From the NCBI GenBank assembly GCA_051162045.1, contig JBISDI010000009.1: 64,000 nt of DNA, one strand, 5' to 3'. Every line of letters begins with the position of its first letter. Position 1 is the stretch's first letter. The notes beneath the pieces are model-generated. The model ran no database searches. It had not been told where the DNA came from and was given only the letters and a program-made list of their open reading frames with translations. The position numbers and the translations under genes were made by a program. Source of the DNA: Anaerozeibacter quisquiliarum. Its GTDB lineage: Bacteria > Bacillota > Clostridia > Christensenellales > Aristaeellaceae. Of the stretch, positions 1-7,855 are shown piece by piece.

Positions 1-1783
1 CCACGAGCGGCGAGTCCACGGCCTCCACGCGCACGGTCGCGCCGTTTTCGCTCGCCTCGACGTATCGCTCCAGGCAGTACAGCGCGTGGTTCGCGCCGTC
101 CGCGATGTCGGTCGCCGGGTCGAGCCAGTCGCCGTTCTTGTTGATCCGGTAGGCCGGGTCCGCCATCGAAAGTTTCATCACCAGGCTGCCCGACTCGACG
201 CAGGGCGTGGCCTGCTTGGCGTACAGCCGCAGTTCGATGGGCAGTTCATCCCCCGCCTCTTTAAGCGTCAGCCGCAGCTCGATCCGCTCGGCGTCGCCGT
301 ACTCGGCGCAGGCGCGAGCGCGGTAGCGCAGCGTAAGCACGCGCCCCTCGACCGCCCAGCCGTCGAAGGCGGGCTCGAACGTCGCGTGGCGCAAGTCCGG
401 ATACCCCTCGCGCCCGTTGTCCTGCTCGCCCCACTTCGAGGGCACCGAGCAGTAATCGCTCAGATATTTGTCCACCTCGTCCTTGCCGTAGACGTCGTAG
501 CGGTACGAAAGGCCCTTGAGCAGCACCCGCCCCGTGCGCGCGTCGGCCGCCGAGATTTGCCCGCTGTCGCCAAACGACAGCCGGAACCGGCCGTTGCTCA
601 GCGCATACAGACCCGGGCCCGTTTCGATTGCCGTCAGCGCGGGCCCCGCGTCGCCCGCTTCGCGCGGCGCGACCCCGTGCGCCTGCTCGAGCGCCGCCAG
701 CAGCCGGTCCGCCGTGCGCGCCCGCGCGCGCTGCTCGTCCCACGAGCGCTCCATGTAGCGGTAGTCGGCGTCGCCGCGCACGGCCTGAAAGGCCGCCTTT
801 TCATAGACCCGCCGCGCCTCGGGCAGCCAGGTCTTTACGTCCAGCCCCCAGGTGTGCTCCGCGAACAGCAGCAGTTGGTCGTACACGGGCATCAACTCGG
901 CTTCGGCCGCCACGCCCGCGAGTGCCGCCGCCCTGCGTCGGCACTCGCGCACCAGCGCCACTTCCGCGGGGTAGCTGCCCACGCCGTGAATCCAGCTGTC
1001 GGCGAGGTCCAGCGTCACCACGGGCACGCCCGACAGGTCGTACTGCGCGAGATCATGATAGAAGTCGTCGAGCGTGCCGCTGACGATCTCGGCGCCGGGA
1101 TATCGCTCGCCCATCTTTTGCGCGATCTCGCGGATGCCGTCGGGGGTCTGCGGGCCCAGGTTGTCGCTCGTGTGCTGGAACGACAGCCACACCGGGAACG
1201 GCCAATCCGCCGGCGGCTCCGCGGCGCCGTAGCCGTGCTCCGAGTACATCGTCAGCACGCGCGCGCCGTCCGGCCCCTGCCAGAAGAACAGCGGCGGCAC
1301 CTCGGGCGAGCGGGCAAACTCGTTGCTGCCCAGGTGCAAGAACCGCACCCCCTGCTCGACCAGCACGCTGGGCAGGATGCGCCCGTGGCCGGGCACGTCG
1401 CTCATCTTGGCCGAAACCGGCATCGGCCTGTGATAGCGCGCACACAGCTCGCGCGCGTAGTGGAAGCCGGAGCGCAGCTCGGCAAGAGCGCAAAAATCGG
1501 TGTGGACCGTGTACGGCAGCGCGTGCCAGGCGATGCGGCCCGCGCCAATCAGCGCCTCCAGCCGGGGCCGCGCCGCGTCCGAACAGCGGATAAGCATCTC
1601 GCAAAGCGGCATGGCGGGCATGGTCCAGATGAACTGCCTGTCGCCGAGCGCCGCCGTCTGTTCGCAGGTGGTCAAAAGCGCCTCCAGCATGCCGCCCGCG
1701 TATTGGTCGAGCACCGCCTCGGAGAGATCGGTGAAGCCGATGTCGAAGTGGGTCTTGAAGGTCAGGATGATCTTTTGAATCAT
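1..1783 (-). CDS. GH38-like (DUF5054-type) glycoside hydrolase, 3' end cut off by window edge
   Basis: The frame is open from the ATG at 1783 to the window edge (594 codons), so the C-terminus is missing. The N-terminus reads KTHFDIGFTDL near residues 10-20, an H-x-D pair placed like the zinc ligands of family 38 alpha-mannosidases. A later MSDVPGHG motif sits near residue 125, where the GH38 nucleophile Asp would fall. This fits the DUF5054 group of GH38-like proteins; alpha-mannosidase activity is inferred, not shown. No signal peptide is visible, so it should be cytoplasmic. The ribosome binding site AAGGAG lies about 9 bases before the ATG. It is the fifth visible gene of the operon that starts with the sugar-binding protein at 6426, suggesting it processes the sugar that importer brings in. 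Confidence 0.75.
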   Translation of the reverse strand, partial: MIQKIILTFKTHFDIGFTDLSEAVLDQYAGGMLEALLTTCEQTAALGDRQFIWTMPAMPLCEMLIRCSDAARPRLEALIGAGRIAWHALPYTVHTDFCALAELRSGFHYARELCARYHRPMPVSAKMSDVPGHGRILPSVLVEQGVRFLHLGSNEFARSPEVPPLFFWQGPDGARVLTMYSEHGYGAAEPPADWPFPVWLSFQHTSDNLGPQTPDGIREIAQKMGERYPGAEIVSGTLDDFYHDLAQYDLSGVPVVTLDLADSWIHGVGSYPAEVALVRECRRRAAALAGVAAEAELMPVYDQLLLFAEHTWGLDVKTWLPEARRVYEKAAFQAVRGDADYRYMERSWDEQRARARTADRLLAALEQAHGVAPREAGDAGPALTAIETGPGLYALSNGRFRLSFGDSGQISAADARTGRVLLKGLSYRYDVYGKDEVDKYLSDYCSVPSKWGEQDNGREGYPDLRHATFEPAFDGWAVEGRVLTLRYRARACAEYGDAERIELRLTLKEAGDELPIELRLYAKQATPCVESGSLVMKLSMADPAYRINKNGDWLDPATDIADGANHALYCLERYVEASENGATVRVEAVDSPLV

Positions 1784-1811
1784 AGGACGACTGCTCCTTA
1801 CGATGAGCGCA

Positions 1812-3092
1812 TCATTCGAAATAGATCGGATTGCTGATCAGGCGCGGCAGGCATGCCATCGACGGCGGTTCCGTCTTCCACACCTCGAACCGGACGAACC
1901 GCGCGCCCGGCAGCTCGCGCTCGACGGCAAACGCCGCCATCGCGCAGGGTGCCGCGATGTTTTCTTCGCCAAGGTCGGTGATTACCCTGACGACATCCCC
2001 GGCGGAAAGAGCGCCAAACTCGGCCCGCACGCGGCGGCCCCGCGCCGCCTCGCCCAGCCCGGCCTCACCCACATGCGCGTCGATCGTCGGCCCTTTGTGG
2101 CCGAGCGTCACGAACCCGCGCCCGGCCTTGAGCGCCTCCAGGATGTCGCCCGGCTCGCGCGAATCGGCGTAGACCCAGGTGGCGGGGCAGGCCAGCGTGC
2201 GCATCGGCTCGGTAGCGTGGAAGTCGCTGCCGCTCACGATGGGCAGCCGCCGGCCCCGGCACAGCTCCCCGTGCCACCACTTGAGCGCGGGCAGGTTCTG
2301 TTCGGGCGGCGTGCCACCGTTCCAGATCTCCACGCAGTCCATCGCCAGATCCAGCCCGAACCGCCAGGCGCAGTCGGAAAACGGGTGGTTGACCGACACC
2401 AGCGCGCCGTTTGAGCGCGCCTCGTCCAGCCGGCCCAGCAGCGCTTCTTTTCCATTCACCGGGAACGGACAGCGGATCGGCCGGCGCGCGCCCATCAGGT
2501 TCACATGGCCGTCGTAGTGGGTCAGCTCCATGCCGGGGAGCATCGTCAGCCCCGCCGGCGGCGCCGCCATCTCGTCGTTTTGCGAGAATGCGTTGTGGTC
2601 GCTGACGCACAGGAAGTCCAGACCCATCTTCGCGGCGTCTTGCATCAGCTCGGCCGTGGTCAGGTTGCCGTCGGAGGCGGTCGAGTGGCAGTGCAGATCG
2701 CCTTTGAGCAATTGGCGGCGCTTCATCGTAAACTCAATGTCGTAGCGCACGTCGACGCCGCCGTCCTCCACGTGGTACGCGCCCGCGACGATCGTCCAGA
2801 TGCCGGGCACGGCCTCGGTGGGCACATAGCCGCGCGCGGCGTGGGCCTTCGAGACGAAGATGTGCGTGCGGTTCGAGCCGGACGCGCCCACGAAATCGCT
2901 CGGGCCGATCAGCGCCAGGTCGATGATGTTGACCTCGCGCCGGGCGCGCTGGCCGTTTGCAACTTCCTCGCGCAAGCGCGTATAGTCGTACCGGATGTCG
3001 ATCCGCTCAACGCCGGCGGGCACCTCGAACGGAATTTCGAGGTAGAGATTCTGCTCCGATTTTTCGATGCGGCGCGTGAAGGACAGGTTCAT
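1812..3092 (-). CDS. PHP-domain metallohydrolase, CehA/McbA family
   Basis: A 426-residue protein with a PHP metal-dependent phosphoesterase core. KGDLHCHSTASDG (near residue 150) gives the first metal ligands, CVSDHNAF the second, and later GMELTHYDGHVN, SVNHPFSD and SGSDFHATEP supply the remaining His and Asp ligands. The first 140 or so residues form a beta-rich N-terminal region, as in CehA/McbA proteins. The family hydrolyses phosphate or other ester bonds; the substrate here is unknown. There is no signal peptide. The gene starts 7 bases after the upstream permease stop, with AAGGAG about 10 bases before the ATG. Pairing with a GH38-like gene and a sugar importer suggests release of a substituent from an imported glycan. 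This role is an inference. Confidence 0.82.
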   Translation of the reverse strand: MNLSFTRRIEKSEQNLYLEIPFEVPAGVERIDIRYDYTRLREEVANGQRARREVNIIDLALIGPSDFVGASGSNRTHIFVSKAHAARGYVPTEAVPGIWTIVAGAYHVEDGGVDVRYDIEFTMKRRQLLKGDLHCHSTASDGNLTTAELMQDAAKMGLDFLCVSDHNAFSQNDEMAAPPAGLTMLPGMELTHYDGHVNLMGARRPIRCPFPVNGKEALLGRLDEARSNGALVSVNHPFSDCAWRFGLDLAMDCVEIWNGGTPPEQNLPALKWWHGELCRGRRLPIVSGSDFHATEPMRTLACPATWVYADSREPGDILEALKAGRGFVTLGHKGPTIDAHVGEAGLGEAARGRRVRAEFGALSAGDVVRVITDLGEENIAAPCAMAAFAVERELPGARFVRFEVWKTEPPSMACLPRLISNPIYFE

Positions 3093-3099
3093 CGCATTT

Positions 3100-4002
3100 T
3101 TACTCCTTGCTGGAACCCAGCGTCATGCCCGAGAGCAGGAACTGCTGGGCGAAGATGTAGATCAAGAGCAGCGGGATCGTGCTGATGGCGACCGCCGCCA
3201 TGATCGCGTTATCGGGCACGAGCATGCTGCTGCCCGACGTGGACACGTCCTTCTGCACGATCAGCGAGCGCAGGATCAGCGGCAGCGTGAACTTCGACTG
3301 GTCGGTCAGCAGCGTCGCGGGGATCATGATGTTGTTCCACTTGCTGACGAACTCCATGAAGAACACCGTGGCCAGACCCGGCAGCGATACCGGCAGGTAG
3401 ATGCCGAAGAAGATCCGGTATTCGCTGGCCCCGTCCAGCCGCGCCGACTCGGCCAGGCTGTAGGGCACCGACAGGAAGTAGTTGCGCATCAGCAGGATCG
3501 AGAAGCCCGAAATCAGTCCGTTCGCGATCAGGCCGGCGTAGGTGTTGAGCAGGCCCAACTGCTTGTTCAGCGCGTAGATCGAGATCAGCGTCAGGTCGGC
3601 GGGGATCATCATCGTCAGCAGGATGAACGAGGTGATCGCCTGCTTGCCGGGTAGGTCGCGCTGGATCAGCACATAGCCCGCGAACGCCGACAGCAGCACC
3701 TGGATCACCACGCCGGTCAGCGACACAAACAGCGAGTTCAAAAAAGGCACGCCCAGCTTGGTCACCCTGAACACATAGTCATAGCCTTCCAGCGAGAACC
3801 TCGTCCACCACAGCTTGACGCCGCTTGCGCCGGCGTCGAGCGCGGTGCTGGTCGAGATCACGATCACGTTCCACATCGGCACGACCATCGCGACAAAGCA
3901 CAGCGCCAGCAGCAGGTGGCAGACGATCCGCTGCGGCGGGGTGAGCACATTGCCGCGCTTGCCGCGCTTGCCGGCTGCGGTGGGTTGGATGTTGGGCTGC
4001 AT
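3100..4002 (-). CDS. Carbohydrate ABC transporter permease (LplC/MalG type)
   Basis: A 300-residue inner-membrane protein with about six hydrophobic segments, the second permease of a CUT1-type sugar importer. The cytoplasmic EAA loop reads LAESARLDGASEYRIFFGIY, ending IYLP, which contacts the ATPase. I start it at the ATG at 4002, because AGGAGGGAG lies directly upstream; an ATG 18 bases earlier would overlap the upstream permease and has no such site. It begins 10 bases after the preceding permease. No ATPase gene is present in this operon, so a shared MsmK/UgpC-like ATPase elsewhere is probably used, as is common in Bacillota. Confidence 0.88.
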   Translation of the reverse strand: MQPNIQPTAAGKRGKRGNVLTPPQRIVCHLLLALCFVAMVVPMWNVIVISTSTALDAGASGVKLWWTRFSLEGYDYVFRVTKLGVPFLNSLFVSLTGVVIQVLLSAFAGYVLIQRDLPGKQAITSFILLTMMIPADLTLISIYALNKQLGLLNTYAGLIANGLISGFSILLMRNYFLSVPYSLAESARLDGASEYRIFFGIYLPVSLPGLATVFFMEFVSKWNNIMIPATLLTDQSKFTLPLILRSLIVQKDVSTSGSSMLVPDNAIMAAVAISTIPLLLIYIFAQQFLLSGMTLGSSKE

Positions 4003-4012
4003 GCGCTCCCTC

Positions 4013-4915
4013 CTATTCATAGGTTTCGTCGTAGCGGATCAGCTTGCGCACCGCCGCCGACAGCAGCAGCGTGGCGAGCAGCACCACCGTGGCCGCGGCG
4101 GTCGCGGGGCCGATTTGGAACTTGGCGATGCCCTGCTCGTAGATCAGCGCCAGCAGGTTGCGCACCTTGTCGTTGATGGCCGAGTTGCCCATGACGTAGA
4201 TCTGGTCGAAGTTGCGCAAAAGGCCCATCACGCCCAGCATGAAGATGACCTTGATCGTCGGCACGATGTTGGGCACGGTAATCAGGATCAGCTGCTTAAG
4301 GCGCGACGCGCCGTCGATCGCGGCCGCCTCGTACAGGCTCGGGTCGATCGACACGATCCCCGCCAGCAGCAGCACGGCGTAGTAGCCCGCGTTCTTCCAC
4401 GCGCCCGACACGATCATGATCGCGCGCGCGAGGCGCGGCTCGGCCATGAAGATCGTGGGCCGGAAGTCCGCGCCGGCGAAGCTGCGCATGACGCCGTTGA
4501 CCAGCCCCGTCGGCGACAGGATCGACATCCAGATGCCGCCCACCACGGCCCAGCTCAAGAGATACGGCAGGTAGGTGACAGACTGCACGGCGCTTTTCAG
4601 CGGCTTGTGCCGGATCTCATTGATCATCAGCGCGAGCAGCAGCGCCACGCAAAACGTCAGCGCGAACGACAGCGCGCCGACGATCAGGGTGTTGACGAAC
4701 GCCTGCCGGTACAGCGGGTGCGCGAGGATGTCCCGGTAATTTGTAAGGCCGATGAACTGCGACCCGCCCAGCAGCTTGACCTTGCGCAGCGAGTTGTAGA
4801 TGCCCAGCGCGAGCGGGTAGTAGTTGAACACGATAAAGTACGCGGCGATCGGCAGCAGCATCAGGTAGAAGAACCGGTTCTTGCGCAGCCGGGCCGCGAG
4901 CGTGGCGCCTCGCAT
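4013..4915 (-). CDS. Carbohydrate ABC transporter permease (LplB/MalF type)
   Basis: A 300-residue membrane permease of the CUT1 sugar importer family. It opens with a charged segment and then FFYLMLLPIAAYFIVFNYY, the usual first membrane helix. The EAA loop is YEAAAIDGASRLKQLILI. The start at 4915 is supported by AAAAGGAT upstream; the frame is open further upstream but that stretch would cover a large hairpin and the end of the binding-protein gene. It stops 10 bases before the second permease. The 125-base gap before it carries an intercistronic stem-loop listed separately. Confidence 0.87.
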   Translation of the reverse strand: MRGATLAARLRKNRFFYLMLLPIAAYFIVFNYYPLALGIYNSLRKVKLLGGSQFIGLTNYRDILAHPLYRQAFVNTLIVGALSFALTFCVALLLALMINEIRHKPLKSAVQSVTYLPYLLSWAVVGGIWMSILSPTGLVNGVMRSFAGADFRPTIFMAEPRLARAIMIVSGAWKNAGYYAVLLLAGIVSIDPSLYEAAAIDGASRLKQLILITVPNIVPTIKVIFMLGVMGLLRNFDQIYVMGNSAINDKVRNLLALIYEQGIAKFQIGPATAAATVVLLATLLLSAAVRKLIRYDETYE

Positions 4916-4950
4916 AGGGGTCACATCCTTTTCAAAAGCCCGGGTGTTGT

Positions 4951-5020
4951 AGCCGTTAAGGGCGAACCCTCCCCATTCTCCTCCAAGGAAGGGAATGGAA
5001 TTGGCCGCCCTTAACGCCAC
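4951..5020 (-). promoter_or_regulatory. Large intercistronic stem-loop between binding-protein and permease genes
   Basis: Perfect 11-bp arms CGTTAAGGGCG (4954-4964) and CGCCCTTAACG (5006-5016) enclose a second, imperfect pairing around CCATTC and GAATGG, so the transcript can fold into one long hairpin just after the binding-protein stop. Structures at this place are known in sugar ABC operons to protect the 5' part of the mRNA or partly terminate transcription, giving more binding protein than permease. The role here is inferred. Confidence 0.6.
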
Positions 5021-5040
5021 AGCCCCCGGCTCAGATAGAA

Positions 5041-6426
5041 TTATTTCTCCGTAACCCCCAGCGCCACGAGCTCGGCGCGCAGGCCCGCCAGGCCCTCGGG
5101 GATGCCGACTTCGCCCTTTATCATCTGGATGCCCCACTTGCCGACGGTGTTCTTGTAGTCGCCCTCGTTGGGGATCGGGCGGTCGATCGAGGCGTACTGC
5201 ACGTAGGTAAGCGCCTCGGCCACGCCGCGGTTGTAGCCCACCGGATGCACAAAGTCCTTGCAGATCGGCACCGGCGCGCCGTGGTCGGAGGCGTGGGTCG
5301 CGCCGAGCTCGGTCAGCACGACCGCATCGCCCTCGCGGTTCCAGTCATTGCCCTCGATGCCGATCGACAGCAGCTCGCCGCCCTGCTGGGTGGCGAAGTA
5401 CTCCAGCACGCGCTTGGCGCCGTCGGGGTTTAAGGCGTTGGCCGGGATCGCGAACAGCGACGCCGCGCCCTTCACCAGCATGTAGCCGCCGTCCGGCGTC
5501 TTCGTGCCGGGCAGGGACACGATCTCATATTCCGCCTCGGGCACGCCGGCGGCGGTCGCCTGCTGGTTGTGCAGGCCCACCCACATGGCCCAGTCCACGC
5601 AGACGCCGGTCAGATGGCTGGCCGCGCCCATCTTGGCGCGCATGTCCTTGGTCTTGTCCACAAAGGAGCCGGGGTCGAGCAACTGTTCGTCATACAGCTT
5701 CTTCAGCCACGCCCACACCGGCGCGGCCTCGTCCGAGGCGTAGGCGGCGTAGGTCTTGCCGTCCGCCGGGTCCAAGCTGACACCGTTCTTGAGGCCCAAC
5801 GTCGCGAACCAGGGCTGCAGGTCGTATGTCTCGGAAATGACGGCGTTGAACGGGTAGAAGTCCTGGGTGTCCACGCCTTCCTTGAGCTTCTTCATCACTT
5901 CATAGTAGCCGTCCAGCGTGGGCTCGATCGCCTTGTAATCGACGCCGACCTGCGAAAGCAGCGCCTTGTTGAGCGCAACCACGCGGTGCAGTTCCTTCTT
6001 GTTGAAGCCCGCGTAGACCTTGCCGTCCACGGTGATGTCGAGCAGCTCCTGCGCTTCGACATTGGCGCTGTAGATCGGGCTGGTCGTCGCCCAATCGGTG
6101 ATGTCGGTCAGCGCGTCCTGGGCGATCAGGTTCATGTAGTCGCTCATGTTCAGGTAGATCAGGTCGTATTGCTCGCCGCCCTGCAGCTTCTGCATCATGA
6201 CCTGATTGTAGTCGGACGGCGGCTTCTCCATGCTGACCTCGAGGCCTACGGCCGCGGAAAGCGCCTCGGCGAACTTCGCCATCTCCTCTTCGTCCTTGCC
6301 TCCGGTCACGCTGACCAGCATCTTCACCGCGCCGCTGGCCGGTGACAGGGTCGGTTCGGCGACGGCCGTAGCCGCCGTCATGAGCAACGCCAGCAACAGG
6401 CAGAGCATTCTGGAAACCTTCTTCAT
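5041..6426 (-). CDS. Extracellular sugar-binding protein of a CUT1 ABC importer
   Basis: A 461-residue substrate-binding protein. The N-terminus MKKVSRMLCLLLALL is followed by TAATAVA-EP, a signal peptide with an AxA cleavage site; there is no lipobox Cys. The mature part has the family-1 solute-binding layout (YDLIYLNMSDYMNLIAQD near residue 85, a C-terminal region with WGIQMIKGE). The start at 6426 has AAGGGAG upstream; a longer frame would start at 6459 without support. First gene of an operon with two permeases, a PHP hydrolase and a GH38-like enzyme. The sugar is not evident from sequence. Confidence 0.87.
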   Translation of the reverse strand: MKKVSRMLCLLLALLMTAATAVAEPTLSPASGAVKMLVSVTGGKDEEEMAKFAEALSAAVGLEVSMEKPPSDYNQVMMQKLQGGEQYDLIYLNMSDYMNLIAQDALTDITDWATTSPIYSANVEAQELLDITVDGKVYAGFNKKELHRVVALNKALLSQVGVDYKAIEPTLDGYYEVMKKLKEGVDTQDFYPFNAVISETYDLQPWFATLGLKNGVSLDPADGKTYAAYASDEAAPVWAWLKKLYDEQLLDPGSFVDKTKDMRAKMGAASHLTGVCVDWAMWVGLHNQQATAAGVPEAEYEIVSLPGTKTPDGGYMLVKGAASLFAIPANALNPDGAKRVLEYFATQQGGELLSIGIEGNDWNREGDAVVLTELGATHASDHGAPVPICKDFVHPVGYNRGVAEALTYVQYASIDRPIPNEGDYKNTVGKWGIQMIKGEVGIPEGLAGLRAELVALGVTEK

Positions 6427-6472
6427 CGGATCGTGACACTCCCTTCCATTCGCGTGCATATTGGGTATATAG

Positions 6473-6501
6473 AATATATCATGCGTGGCGGACTTTGTAA
6501 A
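6473..6501 (-). promoter_or_regulatory. Sigma-A promoter for the sugar-binding-protein operon
   Basis: On the minus strand TTTACA (6496-6501) and TATATT (6473-6478) are separated by exactly 17 bp, 46 bp ahead of the ATG at 6426. Confidence 0.72.
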
Positions 6502-6661
6502 CGGTTATCCTGAAGAATTGTGAATAATAACTAGAAATTGATAACGGATTGATATATTGTGCGGACTATTTCCGAAAACGCGTCGGATTTGGCAATGTAT
6601 CAATTCGGAGGACGCCATAAATCCATACTAAATATGTTTATTGACCGAGGCGGCTCAGACG
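6502..6661. promoter_or_regulatory. AT-rich divergent control region with inverted repeats
   Basis: This gene-free stretch lies between the two divergent promoters. It holds the inverted repeats TCCGA (6571-6575) with TCGGA (6583-6587), and GTTATC (near 6504) with GATAAC (near 6540). Such sites could bind the neighbouring GntR-type regulator, but neither is long enough to be sure. No small gene is evident. Confidence 0.35.
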
Positions 6662-6690
6662 TTGACACGCGACCGGCGGAGGTCTATAAT
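6662..6690 (+). promoter_or_regulatory. Perfect consensus sigma-A promoter for the GntR/LacI hybrid regulator
   Basis: TTGACA (6662-6667), 17-bp spacer, TATAAT (6685-6690): an exact consensus match 50 bp before the ATG at 6741. A small repeat GTATG-TTTGA-TATAC (about 6699-6713) just downstream could be an operator for repression of this strong promoter. Confidence 0.85.
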
Positions 6691-6740
6691 GACAAAAGTA
6701 TGTTTGATATACGCATTCCATTCAAAAGGGAGCAGTCGCC

Positions 6741-7826
6741 ATGTCCACCGCCTTCCTGTACCACCGGGTGTACAATGCGCTGAAGGCGCGCATCGCGTCG
6801 GGGGAGCTTAAGCCGGGCGGCAAATTGCCGGGCGAGAAGGAGCTGACGGACGCGTTTTCGGTCAGCGGGATCACCGTGAAAAAGGCCCTGAACATGCTCG
6901 CCGAGCAGGGGCTGGTGGTTCGCATCCCCGGCCGCGGCACCTTTGTGCGCGATCAGGACGCCGCCGCGTCGGCGCAGGCGAAGCCTCAGCTGGTGGGCGT
7001 GATCCTGGAGCACGTCGCCAGCCCCTTCGGGCTCACGATGATGTACGAGCTGGATCGGCTGCTGGGGCAGGCGGGCCTTCGCATGGTCGTGCGGTTCTCC
7101 TACTGCGACCGCGCGCGCGAGACCGAGGAGATCGCGTTTTTGCGCACGCTCGGCGTACGCGGGCTGATCGTCATGCCCAGCCACGGCCAGAACTACAACC
7201 CCGAGATCCTGAAGCTGGTGCTGAACGGCTTCCCGATGATTTTGATCGACAAGAAGCTCGACGGCATCGACGTGCCCTCGGTGCGCACCGACAACCAGGC
7301 GGCGCTGCGCGACCTGGTGATGCACCTGGCCCGGTCGGGCAGGCGGCGCATCGGGCTGATCGCCACGGCCGAGGGCAACGCGACCAGCACCGTGGAGCGC
7401 CGGCGCGGCTTCCGCCAGGGGCTGCGCGAGGTGGGCCTTGCGGATGGTCCCGAGTGCGCGCTGCCCTTCGAGCGCGCGCCCGAGACGCCCGAGGCGTATG
7501 AAGACGCCGTCCGGCGCATCGCGCAGTACCTTGTGCGTTACCAGGCGGAGCTCGACGCCATCGTGTGCACCGAGTACAGCATCGTGCCCAAACTGGTGCG
7601 CGCGGCGGCGGACCTCAAGCTGGAACTCACGAAGCGCGTCGAGGTCTGCTCGGTCGATGAGGACGACATGGCCCCCGCGGGCTACACCTTCACCCACATG
7701 AAGCAGGACGAAGCCGCCATCGCCGAGCGCGCCGTGGCGCTGCTGCTTGAGAGGCTGAACGCGCCCGCGCATGGGCCCGCGCAGGATGTGCTGGTGCCCG
7801 CCGTGTTTCATCAAAAACGAGGCTGA
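6741..7826 (+). CDS. Transcriptional regulator: GntR-type winged helix with LacI-type sensor domain
   Basis: A 361-residue regulator. Residues 1-70 form a GntR winged helix (YHRVYNALKARIASGELKPG, then a recognition-helix region FSVSGITVKKALNMLAEQGL and GRGTFV). From about residue 85 a periplasmic-binding-protein-like sensor follows (VGVILEHVASPFG, GLIVMPSHG, IVCTEYSIVPKL), as in AraR-like proteins. It should bind DNA as a dimer and release it on sugar binding. It is divergent from the GH38/ABC operon and is the likely regulator of both directions. The start has AAAAGGGAG about 7 bases upstream. Confidence 0.88.
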   Translation: MSTAFLYHRVYNALKARIASGELKPGGKLPGEKELTDAFSVSGITVKKALNMLAEQGLVVRIPGRGTFVRDQDAAASAQAKPQLVGVILEHVASPFGLTMMYELDRLLGQAGLRMVVRFSYCDRARETEEIAFLRTLGVRGLIVMPSHGQNYNPEILKLVLNGFPMILIDKKLDGIDVPSVRTDNQAALRDLVMHLARSGRRRIGLIATAEGNATSTVERRRGFRQGLREVGLADGPECALPFERAPETPEAYEDAVRRIAQYLVRYQAELDAIVCTEYSIVPKLVRAAADLKLELTKRVEVCSVDEDDMAPAGYTFTHMKQDEAAIAERAVALLLERLNAPAHGPAQDVLVPAVFHQKRG

Positions 7827-7855
7827 CCCGCGATTTCGTCCGAGGGGGGTTGTCG

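Noticed and set aside
86..1837. A 583-codon plus-strand frame at the left edge
   Set aside because: The minus-strand frame has the GH38-like motifs, a ribosome site and operon context; the plus frame has none.
4916..5137. N-terminal extension of the LplB-type permease to 5137
   Set aside because: It would overlap the binding-protein gene and translate through a hairpin; the ATG at 4915 has a ribosome site and the conserved start of the family.
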